From contig NZ_JAGGPB010000081.1 in assembly GCF_018614055.1 (NCBI RefSeq), positions 1 to 64,000 on the forward strand: DNA of 64,000 nucleotides, given 5' to 3'. The position numbers and the translations under genes are program-made. This document shows, one piece after another, positions 33,730 through 42,685 of this stretch. The notes below the pieces were generated by a model. The model had not been told where the DNA came from. It ran no database searches and was given only the letters and a program-made list of their open reading frames with translations. Each line of letters starts with the position of its first letter. Positions within the stretch are counted from its first letter, which is position 1. The DNA comes from Streptomyces sp. ISL-98 (GTDB lineage: Bacteria; Actinomycetota; Actinomycetes; Streptomycetales; Streptomycetaceae).

Positions 33730-34286
33730 CCACCACAGAACCGGTCGTCGTCGAGACCCCGAGCGGAGGGACCCAGCACGTCTGGGCGCTGCCGGCAGAC
33801 GAGACCACCCTCCTCGACCTCATCACCACCGTCTTCACCGACTACTGGCAGCAGATCAACTTCGGCCCCATCATCGAAGGCGCCGCATGGGAGGTCGGCG
33901 CCCCGTGCGCCCCGACCGCCATCACCATGAACGACGGCTACGTCACCGTCGACTTCGGCGCCTGGCACTTCCACCTCTGCATCGGCGAGCACACCGCCTC
34001 CGGCCCCAAGCTCGGCCGCATCCGCCGCTGCTCCCGCGCCGAGCTCTACCGCAGCATCGGCTCCGACGGCGCCCCCGTCAGCTGGGGGCTGCGCCTCTTC
34101 AACGGCCGCGACGAACAGATGATGACCGTCCTGCTGCCCAACCCATTCCTCACCGACCAGCAAGGTATCCGGGACACCCCCGACTTCGAGCGCCTTGCCG
34201 CCTGGGACGCTTTGCGTGCCCGCTTCCTCTCCCTGCCCGCCGACCCGCTCGACCGCACGGGGAAGGGATTCGCGCACAGCGCCTGA
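33726..34286 (+). CDS. conserved unknown protein, last gene of the B12-riboswitch operon
   Basis: A 186-residue soluble protein, ATG overlapping the previous stop. Well-conserved-looking blocks include FTDYWQQINFGPIIEGAAWE, NDGYVTVDFGAWHFHLCIGE with a His-x-His pair, and SWGLRLFNGRDEQMMTVLLP. I do not recognise a characterised family; it may be the DUF7676 group. His and Cys in WHFHLC could ligate a metal or corrinoid. Its fixed place behind the FhuF-like gene suggests a role in handling the imported ligand. Confidence 0.85.
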   Translation: MTTTEPVVVETPSGGTQHVWALPADETTLLDLITTVFTDYWQQINFGPIIEGAAWEVGAPCAPTAITMNDGYVTVDFGAWHFHLCIGEHTASGPKLGRIRRCSRAELYRSIGSDGAPVSWGLRLFNGRDEQMMTVLLPNPFLTDQQGIRDTPDFERLAAWDALRARFLSLPADPLDRTGKGFAHSA

Positions 34287-34344
34287 TAACGAGGAGGGCA
34301 GCAGCAAGGGATCACGCGACACAGCGGACGCGCAGTGACCTCAG

Positions 34345-34495
34345 TTCCTCAACTCGCCATATCGGGAGATCACCCGTCCCGTCGTCGATTACGTCCGCCA
34401 CATCGGCGGGAGGGCCGCGATGTGGACGGCGCCCTCATCCCTGAGTACGTCGTCGGCCACTGGGTGAACCGCGCACCCGGCGTTGCGTAAAGCCG
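34345..34495 (+). pseudogene. APC-family amino acid transporter C-terminal remnant
   Basis: The plus strand reads YREITRPVVDYVRHIGGRAA and then, in another frame, ALIPEYVVGHWVNRAPG, matching the cytoplasmic tail of APC permeases (PYREI.RPV..YV and PEYVVGHWWE). A frameshift near 34415 and the absence of all membrane helices mark it as debris. The remaining gap to 34723 holds no other gene; it is locally AT-rich (34540-34620), likely the collagenase promoter. Confidence 0.6.
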
Positions 34496-34723
34496 GCCTG
34501 AGCAGCCCGAAGCGGCGCCCCTCTCATATCTGTTGACAGATCGTCAGTACAAAGATTACCCACAGCCCCCTTCCATTGCCATGTGAAGTATGAAATTTTA
34601 CACGTCACACTTTCCGTGGGCATGACAGTCATGGGAATGTCCGACTCCCGCTGTCTCCACGGTTCGCGGACCCCCCACAGCCGCGCCCGCGCGCGGCTGC
34701 CGACCGGCCTGGAGGCCACTGTC

Positions 34724-36670
34724 ATGCGCAGTTCCCCCACAACGAGAGACTTCGCTCGCTTACTGATAGCCACCCTGATCGTCTGTCTTGGACTCGCCCT
34801 GCTCACCCCCACCGGGCAGGCCACCGCGGCCGGGACCAAGGGCCCCGAGCCGAGGTCGGGCCCTGCCCCGCAGCCCGCCACCCCCACCTCGGACGCCGCC
34901 GAGCTCGCCCCCGACGCGGCGCGTGCGACCAGCCAGACCGCGGACGAGGCGCAGCGCCCCCCGCTGCGCAGCACCAAGGATGCCGTCCGGCGCACACGTA
35001 CCCACGACGTACCAAAGTCCGCGGCGGGCTGCGACGTAAGCGACTTCGTTTCGAAGACCGGCAGTGCCCTGGTCCAGCAGATCAAGGGCTCGGAAACCTC
35101 CTGCATCAACACGCTGTTCGGGGTGACCGGCACGAACGCCAAGGATCTCTTCCGTGAGGAACAGATGGTCACGGTGGCGAACGCACTGCGCGACACAGCC
35201 GCCAACTACCCTGGCAACAACAGCACTTCGGCCGCCCAGGTGGTGCTCTACCTGCGTGCCGGGTACTACGTGCAGTGGAATCAGCCGGAGACCGTCGGCG
35301 ACTACGGCCCGGCGCTGAAGAGCGCCATCCAGGGCGGCCTGGACGCCTTCTACGCCTCGCCCCGCGCCTTCGACGTCAACGAGGGCAACGGAGCCGTCCT
35401 GTCCGAGGCGGTCATCCTGGTTGACAGTGCCGGGGAGAACGCCCGGTTCCTCAACATGGTGAAGCGTCTGCTGACCGACTACGACTCCTCGTACGACGGT
35501 TCCTGGTCGATGGTCGCGGCGGTCAACAACACGTACACCATCCTGTTCCGCGGCCACCAGCTGCCGGAGTTCGTGTCCGCCGTGCAGGCCGACCCGGGCA
35601 TCCTCACCGTGCTGCGCGACTTCGCCGTCGCCCACGACGACCTGCTCGGCACCGACAAGGCCTACCTGACCAGCAACGCCGGGCGTGAACTGGGACGCTT
35701 CCTCAAGCACTCGGCGCTCCAGGCCACCGTCAGCCCGCTGGTCAAGGAGCTGCTCGGCCGCAGCGCCATCACCGGCCGCACCGCCCCGCTCTGGGTGGGC
35801 CTGGCCGAGATGACAGACGAGTTCGACAAGGCCAACTGCTCCTCCTACGGCACCTGCGACCTGCAGAATCGGGTGCGCGACGCCGTACTGAAGATCAAGC
35901 ACACCTGCGGTCCGAGCCTGCGGATCGTCGCACAGCAGATGAGCGACGCCGAACTGTCGGGCGCCTGCGACAGCCTCCTCAAGCAGGACGCCTACTTCCA
36001 CGGCATCGCCAAGGACAACGGGCCGGTCAAGGACGACAACAACACCACCCTCGAAGTGGTCGCCTTCGACTCCAGCACCGACTACAAGACCTATGCCGGC
36101 GTCGTGTTCGGCATCTCCACCGACAACGGCGGAATGTACCTGGAGGGCGACCCTGCCAAGGCCGGGAACCTGCCGCGCTTCATCGCCCACGAGGCGGAGT
36201 GGCTGCGCCCCGACTTCCAGATCTGGAACCTCAACCACGAGTACACCCACTACCTCGACGGCCGCTTCGACATGTACGGCGACTTCGAAGCGGGGATGAC
36301 CACCCCGACCGTGATGTGGGTGGAGGGCTTTGCCGAGTACATCTCCTACTCGTACCGCAACGTCACCTACGACAAGGCGATCGCCGAGGCGGGCAAGAAC
36401 ACCTACAAGCTCAGCCAGCTCTTCGACACCACCTACGACAACTCCGACACCACCCGGATCTACCAGTGGGGCTACCTGGCCGTCCGCTACCTGATCCAGT
36501 CCCATCCGCAAGACGTGACCACCCTGCTCGGCCACTACCGCACCGGCGACTGGAACGCCGCCCGCACACTGCTCACCAGCACCATCGGCACCAATTACGA
36601 CGCCGACTTCGCGAGCTGGCTGAGCAAGTGCGCCGCCGGCGACTGCGGCTCGGTCACGACCGAGCACTGA
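34724..36670 (+). CDS. secreted M9-family collagenase
   Basis: A 648-residue secreted gluzincin. ATG at 34724 has GGAGG nine bases before it and opens a signal peptide (LLIATLIVCLGLALLTP, cleavage near QATAA). A ~100-residue Pro/Ala-rich region is followed by the collagenase activator-like helical domain with paired Cys. The peptidase domain has HEYTHYLDGR with His505, Glu506 and His509, and the third zinc ligand Glu534 in MWVEGFAEYISY. The tail CAAGDCGSVT forms a disulfide. No PKD or collagen-binding domains are present, so it is a minimal catalytic version. Monocistronic. Confidence 0.93.
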   Translation: MRSSPTTRDFARLLIATLIVCLGLALLTPTGQATAAGTKGPEPRSGPAPQPATPTSDAAELAPDAARATSQTADEAQRPPLRSTKDAVRRTRTHDVPKSAAGCDVSDFVSKTGSALVQQIKGSETSCINTLFGVTGTNAKDLFREEQMVTVANALRDTAANYPGNNSTSAAQVVLYLRAGYYVQWNQPETVGDYGPALKSAIQGGLDAFYASPRAFDVNEGNGAVLSEAVILVDSAGENARFLNMVKRLLTDYDSSYDGSWSMVAAVNNTYTILFRGHQLPEFVSAVQADPGILTVLRDFAVAHDDLLGTDKAYLTSNAGRELGRFLKHSALQATVSPLVKELLGRSAITGRTAPLWVGLAEMTDEFDKANCSSYGTCDLQNRVRDAVLKIKHTCGPSLRIVAQQMSDAELSGACDSLLKQDAYFHGIAKDNGPVKDDNNTTLEVVAFDSSTDYKTYAGVVFGISTDNGGMYLEGDPAKAGNLPRFIAHEAEWLRPDFQIWNLNHEYTHYLDGRFDMYGDFEAGMTTPTVMWVEGFAEYISYSYRNVTYDKAIAEAGKNTYKLSQLFDTTYDNSDTTRIYQWGYLAVRYLIQSHPQDVTTLLGHYRTGDWNAARTLLTSTIGTNYDADFASWLSKCAAGDCGSVTTEH

Positions 36671-36707
36671 CGCAGGCGCTCCCGGTACCCCATTCGCGAA
36701 CAGCGGA

Positions 36708-36757
36708 CTAGGGCTTGTCCGACGATTCGAGCCACGGATCCGTCGGACAAGCCCTAG
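36708..36757 (+). terminator. 17-bp inverted repeat after the collagenase gene
   Basis: CTAGGGCTTGTCCGACG (36708-36724) is exactly complementary to 36741-36757 with a 16-base loop. It can terminate the collagenase transcript. The sequence GGGCTTGTCCGACG also resembles streptomycete insertion-element ends, so it might be a short mobile relic. Confidence 0.65.
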
Positions 36758-36794
36758 CGGGTTCCGCCCCGGAGGGGGCGGGGCAGCTGCGCCA

Positions 36795-37015
36795 CTACCG
36801 GTACATCAGCCGCCGCAGCACCACCTCCACCGGGCCCCGCCACCCCCGGCGCTCAAGCGCGTACGCCCCGGCCACTGTCACCAGCCACACCCCCACCGCG
36901 AACAGGGCCATCGTGACGCTGGTCAGATGGGCGCCGAGGCCTAGGGCCCAGGCCGCGAGCAGCGGGGCGAAGAGCAGCGAGTGCGGCGCAGCAGCGGCAG
37001 GTTGCGGCTGACCGT
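36795..37015 (-). pseudogene. DUF418-type membrane protein C-terminal remnant
   Basis: The minus strand encodes LLAAWALGLGAHLTSVTMAL, FAVGVWLVTVAGAYALERRG and WRGPVEVVLRRLMYR before TAG. The ending GP-x-E-x-x-LRRL-x-Y is the DUF418 signature next to the last helices. Frame changes upstream of ~37000 and absence of the rest show truncation. Confidence 0.6.
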
Positions 37016-37348
37016 CATGCGTCGACGCTAGGGAGACAGCCGGCAGTTGAGCGTCCGTCTTCCGTCTATGAGTGGGTGACCTCCGTCTAGGAGTGCGCGG
37101 CCTTCCGTCTAGAGAGTGTCCGTCGAGTCATGGGCGGAGCCAGAGGCGTACGGCGGCGACGGTGCCGTGGAAGACATACGCCCCGCTAATGGATCCTGCT
37201 GGAAGCCACCGGGATCGTTTGGGCCGTAGCAACCGCGCTCGTCGTATATCGGTCCCCGGCATACGAAACCACCTGGCAGCGCCCGTCAGAACGCGCCTGA
37301 GACCGATTCAGGCTTCTATGAAGGCTGCATATTTCCTAGAACGACAAT
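37016..37348. other. non-coding stretch with a short repeated motif
   Basis: No gene recognised. Three spaced copies of CCGTCTANGAG (near 37060, 37085 and 37110) could be a protein-binding array or decay product; their spacing is about 24 bases. Confidence 0.4.
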
Positions 37349-37387
37349 GTCGGTCTCCACGACCCCAACCGGGTCCTGGAGACCGAC
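37349..37387. repeat. hairpin element, copy A
   Basis: GTCGGTCTCCA (37349-37359) pairs with TGGAGACCGAC (37377-37387), with an inner GACCC/GGGTC stem. A copy in opposite orientation lies at 38556-38587, so the pair brackets the broken secreted-protein gene. Confidence 0.75.
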
Positions 37388-37463
37388 GTCATGTCACGCG
37401 AGCCCCCGAATCAACCAACAGCGTCCACATGTTCAGGGGCTGAGTTGCGTACGGCGACCGGGG

Positions 37464-38392
37464 TCAGGCTCTGCAGAACCGCATGTTCCGCACGTACCCG
37501 CCAAGGTTCTCGTCGTCGGTGCCCAGGAGGGCATCGGCGGACCCAGGCAGACACTCCACCCCCTCAACCTTGTACCGCGGGAACGTCCCGAGCACAGTCG
37601 GGGACGCCGCGAGCGTGACCCGTACCCGGCCGGCAGCCGACACGCTCACCCGGCCCGCGTCGCTCACCGCGGAGTCGAACGGGCCGTCGTCACCGGCGTC
37701 CGCCGCCGAACTCACGATGATCCGGCCGGAGCCGGTCACCGAGATGTCGGAGATGTGCCGCGTGCCGTCGTCGGTCGGGTACGCCGCCCGGTAGGCCCGG
37801 CGCGTCACAGCGCCGAACTGCGGCTGCCCCCAGGGGGCGAACGTCAGGGGCGCCGCGTACAGCGTGGCCGGACGATCCGCGCCGGCTCCCCGGTCGCCCA
37901 CAGGGCGGCGAGCTTCCCGTTCTGCGCGACGAGCGCGAAGCTCTCGAAGTCGTCGCCCTCGCCGATCGCCGGCAGCGGCGAGTAGTCGACGACCGTCGCC
38001 GTAGAGCCGGTGACCTTCAGGCGGTAGACGATGCCGCGACCGGTGAGCGCCAGGTACTCCCCCGGCATCCCGGGGATGGCTTCGATGGCCTCCAGGTCGA
38101 CGGGTTCCGGCCCGTCCCAGGTGATCGGGGAGATGCCGTCTGAGCCCTCCCAATGGGTGATCCGGGACAGACGCTGCTGCCCGGACCGCTTGTTGTCGTG
38201 CACGACCAGCACATGCACCCCGGCTCCGTCTCCGGTACGGCCCTCGTACGCGAGCCCGCTGACACCGCTGCGGGCGTCGCCGCCGACCTTCTGCCATTCG
38301 TCGGCCGCACCGGCCGGGGCGGTGCCGAGCATCGTGAGCAGCGCGGTCGCCGCGGTGAGCCAGACCATGCGCTGCAACATCGGGAGTTTCAC
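37464..38392 (-). pseudogene. secreted beta-rich protein, frameshifted
   Basis: ATG at 38392 opens a signal peptide (MVWLTAATALLTMLGTAPAG preceded by MKLPMLQR). The first 170 codons (VDLEAIEAIPGMPGEYLALT, DDFESFALVAQNGKLAALWA) read well; near 37880 a two-base gain shifts the sense to another frame, which continues RPATLYAAPLTFAPWGQPQF to DENLGGYVRNMRFCRA. The repaired protein would be ~309 residues. Strand-turn repeats suggest a propeller similar to esterase-like or SdiA-regulated proteins, but no active site is visible. Confidence 0.7.
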
Positions 38393-38555
38393 TGGGGTCG
38401 CTCGCCTTCCCTGTCCGACAGACGCGAGGTCACGCGCCAGGCGTCAGATTATTGATCACGGTGAGCGCCCAACGACGCTTATGCCATTGGCCCGAGCGCG
38501 AAGTCGGACTCGGCGCGCACGCGCCGCACAGCCGAACGCCGCGGCCCCCGTCCTC

Positions 38556-38587
38556 CCAGGACCCGGTTGGGGTCGTGGAGACCGATG
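38556..38587. repeat. inverted copy (B) of the hairpin element
   Basis: Minus-strand reading CATCGGTCTCCACGACCCCA and onward matches copy A at 37349-37378 at 30 of 32 positions. Here the closing arm is lost. Confidence 0.7.
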
Positions 38588-38609
38588 TTGACGTTCGGGA
38601 TGGGTACGG

Positions 38610-38730
38610 GTGTCGATACAGCTGAGAGAGCCGGGTGGGATCCCGGCGGAGACGGTGCGGGTGGCGCGGGCCATGTTCCCGAAGGAGAGTCTGGCGATCC
38701 GGGTCCGGGATGAGCTGGGGCTGAAGTCGC
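38610..38730 (+). pseudogene. IS1182-family transposase N-terminal remnant
   Basis: GTG at 38610 opens SIQLREPGGIPAETVRVARA then MFPKESLAIRVRDELG, the start of IS1182-type transposases. Similarity stops at ~38725 and the rest is missing. Confidence 0.7.
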
Positions 38731-38884
38731 CGTTTCGCGAGGGCTTCGGTAACGACCAGCGCGAACGGCATTTCACCCAAGAGTGGTATCCCGCGTGCGG
38801 TGTTCCGGTCCTGCCGTGCGGGCCTTCTGCGCTGCTCTTCAACCGTCGGCGAGGGCCCGCAACGCCCCGGCCGTGCCACCGCGT

Positions 38885-39100
38885 TGCGGGCCTCTCCCGC
38901 CCGGCCGTCGCCGACGACGCGCTCTGTCGGCTCAGTAGTGCTCGCCGCGGGAGCGATGCGCAGGAATTCCTGGACTGCGGGCCGGGTGACGATGTCGGTG
39001 TGGTCCATGTCGAGGCTGACTGCAACCGCGCCGGTGAAAAAGCAGTCGGGACCATCGCTCTGGCCGTCCAGGCGCACGGTTGGCAGTTGGGCATCCGCTC
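38885..39100 (-). pseudogene. fragment of an unidentified protein
   Basis: One minus-strand frame reads naturally for ~65 codons (CFFTGAVAVSLDMDHTDIVT, RPAVQEFLRIAPAAS) with a stop shortly upstream and GC-rich noise after. It resembles the end of an enzyme, but I cannot name it. Confidence 0.35.
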
Positions 39101-39251
39101 CGGCTGTCTGCCAGACGTACTACTGCGCGCTCCGCAGCAGTAGGCCGCACATCGGCAGCAATTGTCCTGCGTGGTGGACTGTGGCCGTCGGTCCGCCCAA
39201 GTCCGGTTAACCGATCTTCCTGGGGAAGCCACGTAATCTGTGGGACAGGCC

Positions 39252-39896
39252 TTAGCCCGCCCGGGCGGCGGCGAGGTGGGCGTCCACGGCGACGACACCG
39301 TCGAGGCCCTGGCAGAGGCCCACGACCACCGGGACGAGACGCGGGTCCGGGACGTGACCCCGCAGGGTGACGACCCCGTCCCGTACCTCGACCACGACGG
39401 TGCCCTCGTCCAGGCCGAGGATGCGCCCCAGGACGTCCTGCTCGGCCTCTCCGCGGATCTCGGCGTCGGAGCGGATGAAGGCGTCGAGCAGGTCGCTGCG
39501 GCTGACGATGCCGGTGAGAAGCCCGTCGTCGCCGACCACCGGCAGCTGCTTGACGTGCCGCCTGCGGAGTTCCCGAGCGGCCCGGGGGATCGTCCAGTCG
39601 GCGCGGGCGGTGAAGACGGGGCTGCTCATGAGCGCGCCGGCGGTCCGGGCCTGGGCCTTGCCCCAGGCGCGCTCGTCGTTCCCGTCCTGCCCCTGCGGAT
39701 CGGGCATGCCGGTCTCGTGCCGCAGCACATCGGACGCGGACACGACGCCGACGGGCACGCCGTCGGCGTCGACAACCGGGGCCGCGACGATGTCGTTCGC
39801 GTCCAGCAGGGCGGCGACCTGCTGGACCGGTGTGTCGGGGCGGAGGGTGATGACCTCCTCGGTCATCACGTCACCGACCGTACGGCGGTGCAGCAT
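39252..39896 (-). CDS. CBS-CBS-BON domain protein
   Basis: A 214-residue cytoplasmic protein; ATG at 39896 follows GGAGG (an upstream in-frame start would add Arg/Pro-rich residues). CBS 1 covers residues ~6-65 (VGDVMTEEVITLRPDTPVQQ, VVDADGVPVGVVSASDVL), CBS 2 ~95-150 (MSSPVFTARADWTIPRAARE, VVGDDGLLTGIVSRSDLL), and a BON domain ~155-210 (VEVRDGVVTLRGHVPD). CBS pairs bind adenosine nucleotides; BON domains bind phospholipid or participate in multimers. Such proteins are common in actinobacterial hypoxia or stress regulons. Monocistronic. Confidence 0.92.
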   Translation of the reverse strand: MLHRRTVGDVMTEEVITLRPDTPVQQVAALLDANDIVAAPVVDADGVPVGVVSASDVLRHETGMPDPQGQDGNDERAWGKAQARTAGALMSSPVFTARADWTIPRAARELRRRHVKQLPVVGDDGLLTGIVSRSDLLDAFIRSDAEIRGEAEQDVLGRILGLDEGTVVVEVRDGVVTLRGHVPDPRLVPVVVGLCQGLDGVVAVDAHLAAARAG

Positions 39897-40503
39897 GGCG
39901 TTGGCCTCCTCCGCTGTGCGACGGGGCGGCCGCGGTCGGACCGCCCGGGCGGACAACGCGCGGCACGCCGGCCTCCGCGGCCCTGCCGGCCCGTCCACGC
40001 CGTCTCCCCTACCCATGACAGCACCACGCCGCTCCGGCGACCAGTGACGTTCGGCCTGGCGGGGAGGGTCGGCGGTCCCACGGCCAGGAGTGCGGCCGAG
40101 CGCGCGGTAGATGCTGGCGACGCCGGGCGCCTGGCCCGTGCGCTTGTCGATGGGGATGATCAGGTCGACCCCCCTGACCGCTCACTCAGCGTCGTTGAGC
40201 TGTGGGCTTCAGTCGCGAATACGCGACACCTCAACATGCGACCTCACCAGTCTCAGCTCCCGGCATCGGGGAAGTGCGTTCTCTCTCCCCCCGAAGCGCG
40301 GCACCGCTCACACCCGTCCCCAAGCGATCGCTGCTGTTCAGGCCACCTCGTACATCCAGGCGATGCGCTACGTGATTCGCGGTGCCTACGTCTGGGGCAG
40401 GGGGACGGCCCGCTACGACCCCAAAGGCGCCGAACTGGCCGTCGCCACCGGATACGAAGACCCACCGCGACCATGACTGGTCCATGCCACCGATCTGTGG
40501 CGG
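39897..40503. other. 600-base gap without an assignable gene
   Basis: Upstream of the CBS gene the sequence is GC-rich with no supported frame. Near 40363-40475 the plus strand reads MRYVIRGAYVWGRGTARYDP, a 37-residue frame of natural composition but no known relatives that I recognise. Confidence 0.4.
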
Positions 40504-41007
40504 CTACGCGTCTCGCCAGGCATCGGTGACACAGCCCGCTTCGAAGTGCCACCAGCCGTCCTCTTGCCCGCGGAGAAGCAGTTCCTTGATCCCAACGAGG
40601 TCGGCGTCAGCCGGCACAGTTATGGCCACCAGCGGCAGTTCCGCGCTGAAGACCTCGCCTCCCAAACCGAAAGGCGCGAATTGCTCGTGCACGGCCTGCG
40701 GGCTTCGGCCGAGAGGCCCGCTGGGGACGGGCAGGACTCGGACCGTGCAGTTTCCGGACGCCTCTACCCGCTCCTTGGCCCAGTGAAGGCCGTCGGTATC
40801 TGTGCTGAACCGTATGGTCTCCCCTTCGGCCACGCCGTCCCGCAGGAAGGGAACGCTGGCCACACGCGCGGTGTCGTGGGTCAGCCGTATGGCCCACAGG
40901 CCCTCGGTGTCGTACGGTAGCCAGCCCTCTCGCGGTACGAACCGGAACCAGACCTTGATCTGATCGGGTGCGGCAGGGGCAGGCCCCGGCGCCGGTATGG
41001 AAGTCAT
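40504..41007 (-). CDS. DUF4265 domain protein
   Basis: ATG at 41007 gives 167 residues. After a short Pro/Ala tail the body is typical DUF4265: IKVWFRFVPREGWLPYDTEG, GLWAIRLTHDTARVASVPFL, GETIRFSTDTDGLHWAKERV, ending ELPLVAITVPADADLVGIKE and a Trp-rich stretch. The family is small, soluble and uncharacterised, often in streptomycete accessory regions and near immunity genes. No partner toxin is visible here. A weak ribosome site leaves the start uncertain. Confidence 0.8.
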   Translation of the reverse strand: MTSIPAPGPAPAAPDQIKVWFRFVPREGWLPYDTEGLWAIRLTHDTARVASVPFLRDGVAEGETIRFSTDTDGLHWAKERVEASGNCTVRVLPVPSGPLGRSPQAVHEQFAPFGLGGEVFSAELPLVAITVPADADLVGIKELLLRGQEDGWWHFEAGCVTDAWRDA

Positions 41008-41185
41008 CAACCCATGATCGTGCACCGTGCCAGTGGCCCCCGCCCGCCCTGCAAGCCAGCCATGCCCCCCGCACCCTCGCCCAGGACTTGTCCGGTCGAT
41101 CACGGTCTCGACGGCCCCGGGACTTGAGTCGCCCGGTCCAGCGGTCGCCTGCTGACCAAGCGATGGCAGGTCTTACGATCAGTCC

Positions 41186-41407
41186 GTGATTGGTACTCCG
41201 ACGCATTGGACCGTGCGCCATTTCTCGCAGGCCAACCCCGCTGGCCCGGGTTGCGACAGCGTTCCGGCCCTCTTGCGGCGGCTGGCGGACGCCATCGAGT
41301 CGTTGGGCCCTGTTGAGATCCAGGACGTCGTGATCGAGTCAGAGACGACCGAGCACGGCCCTTGGCGGTCGGGGACCGTCTACTTCCACCTGCCTGAAGA
41401 CGGATGA
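41186..41407 (+). CDS. small conserved hypothetical protein
   Basis: GTG at 41186 begins a 73-residue product with natural composition: ALLRRLADAIESLGPVEIQD, VVIESETTEHGPWRSGTVYF, HLPEDG. A helix followed by an antiparallel strand pair is predicted. It is divergent from the DUF4265 gene, 178 bases away. No function recognised. Confidence 0.6.
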   Translation: MIGTPTHWTVRHFSQANPAGPGCDSVPALLRRLADAIESLGPVEIQDVVIESETTEHGPWRSGTVYFHLPEDG

Positions 41408-41423
41408 GGACTGATCCCGGCGC

Positions 41424-42115
41424 TCACGAGCGGAGCCAGATCACCAGTGCCGCGGCGGTGGCGGTGGCGGTGGCGGTGGCGGTGGCGGTGGCAAGGTAGA
41501 CGTAGCGGCGCCTGTCGTAGCGGGTGGCCACGGCCCGGTGCTGCCCCTTGGAACTGCGTGCAGTCCGCCCGCTGTCCCGGCGTGACGACCAGGGACAATC
41601 GGCGGCAGGGGCCGTCCGCACGCAGGTGCAGCCTGGTGGTGAACCCGCCGCGCGAGCGGACCAGTCCCTCACTTCCCGCACCACCTCCACCAGGTGGGCG
41701 ACGAGATCTGCCACGCCGCCCCGCCCTGATGTTCGTGTGGTTCGGCCACCTTTGAAGCGGGAGCGGGCGGTGGATTGGCGCGGGCGCCGACCGCGTGCTG
41801 GTGCGCGCGGACGATGGTGGAACCGACCGAGACATCCCAGTCGATCTCGCCCGCCTCGTCGGCCGCGGACTGGACCTGCTGGAGCAGACGCTCCCAGATT
41901 CCGTCCGCCGACCACAGCCGACGGCATTCCTAGACCGTCTTCCACGGCCCGAACCGTTCAGGCAGGTCACGCCACTGCACGCCGGACCGCACCCGGTGCA
42001 GAAGCCCGCCGATTACCTGCCGATGATCCCGCCACCGCCCACAACGACCGTTACTGACCGGCAGGAACAGCCGCAGCCGTTCCCACTCGGCGTCCGTCAG
42101 ATCACCCCGCCCCAT
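41424..42115 (-). pseudogene. IS5-family transposase, multiply frameshifted
   Basis: The N-terminus starts at ATG 42115: GRGDLTDAEWERLRLFLPVS and HRQVIGGLLHRVRSGVQWRD, the DUF4096 domain. The sense then changes frame at ~41930 (RRLWSADGIWERLLQQVQSA, EIDWDVSVGSTIVRAHQHAV) and again near 41760 and 41640 before VATRYDRRRYVYLA at the end. Four frames are needed to follow one protein, so it is dead. The end contains an expanded hexanucleotide repeat. Confidence 0.82.
41455..41492. repeat. hexanucleotide microsatellite (GGTGGC)n
   Basis: About six tandem copies of GCGGTG inside the transposase remnant. On the coding strand they give an in-frame run of Thr-Ala dipeptides (LATATATATATATAAAL), where relatives have a short ATV-like strand, so slippage expanded it. 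Confidence 0.9.
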
Positions 42116-42183
42116 GTCCACACCAACTACCCAGCCACGAGGCAGTCACATGGTCGGCCGGACAAGTCCTATAGGGTCACGAC

Positions 42184-42214
42184 GCCCGCCCCGGCCGTCC
42201 GTACTGGGGCGGGC
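42184..42214. terminator. hairpin terminator after the cold-shock gene
   Basis: GCCCGCCCC (42184-42192) pairs with GGGGCGGGC (42206-42214) around a 13-base loop, 17 bases beyond the cold-shock stop (minus strand). It could also stop plus-strand transcripts. Confidence 0.8.
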
Positions 42215-42230
42215 ATCGCGCGAGGTGCGG

Positions 42231-42434
42231 CTAGGCGGGAGTGATGTTCTCCGCCTGCGGGCCCTTCTGCCCCTGGACGACATCGAAGTTCACCTTCTGG
42301 CCTTCCTGGAGCTCACGGAAGCCCGAGCTGGCGATGTTCGAGTAGTGCGCGAAGACGTCCGGGCCGCCCCCATCCTGCTCAATGAAGCCGAAACCCTTTT
42401 CCGAGTTGAACCACTTGACGGTTCCGCTGGCCAT
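42231..42434 (-). CDS. cold-shock protein (CspA family)
   Basis: A 67-residue OB-fold protein, the normal length. RNP1 is KGFGFIE (residues ~16-22), RNP2 is DVFAHYS (~30-36), and the start MASGTVKWFNSEKGFGFIEQ is standard for actinobacterial Csps. ATG at 42434 with AAGGAGG-like GGAGGACAAA just before it. Csps bind single-stranded RNA and DNA and act as chaperones at low temperature or in rapid growth. The ~90-base leader before a second hairpin fits the long structured leaders of the family. Probably an intact housekeeping gene amid debris. Confidence 0.96.
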   Translation of the reverse strand: MASGTVKWFNSEKGFGFIEQDGGGPDVFAHYSNIASSGFRELQEGQKVNFDVVQGQKGPQAENITPA

Positions 42435-42524
42435 TTTGTCCTCCAAGGGACTCGAAATCGGCTCCCGCACCACGCGGCAACCGGAGGTGATCGCCCTGGC
42501 CCTCAGAGACTCTGAACAGCAAAA

Positions 42525-42550
42525 CGCCCGTGAACTCGCGCTCACGGGCG
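42525..42550 (-). terminator. intrinsic terminator with T-tract on the minus strand
   Basis: CGCCCGTGA (42525-42533) pairs with TCACGGGCG (42542-42550), loop 8; on the minus strand TTTTGC follows. It lies upstream of the cold-shock start with no minus-strand gene before it now. It may be a leader attenuator of the cold-shock gene or the relic terminator of a lost gene. Confidence 0.6.
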
Positions 42551-42685
42551 ACCGGTACTTCGGAACCATGACAGCTATCCCCGACGCTACACGGACTCCT
42601 TTACCCTCACCACGACAACGCCCATGCCGTATGGGCCAGATGGGCAGATCGTCGTTGAGCGCCTGCCGCCGCAAGTCGGGCTCCT

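Noticed and set aside
34760..36667. 635-codon open frame antisense to the collagenase
   Set aside because: Val/Gly/Asp-rich composition, no motifs, and it mirrors the high-GC third positions of the real gene. Typical antisense shadow.
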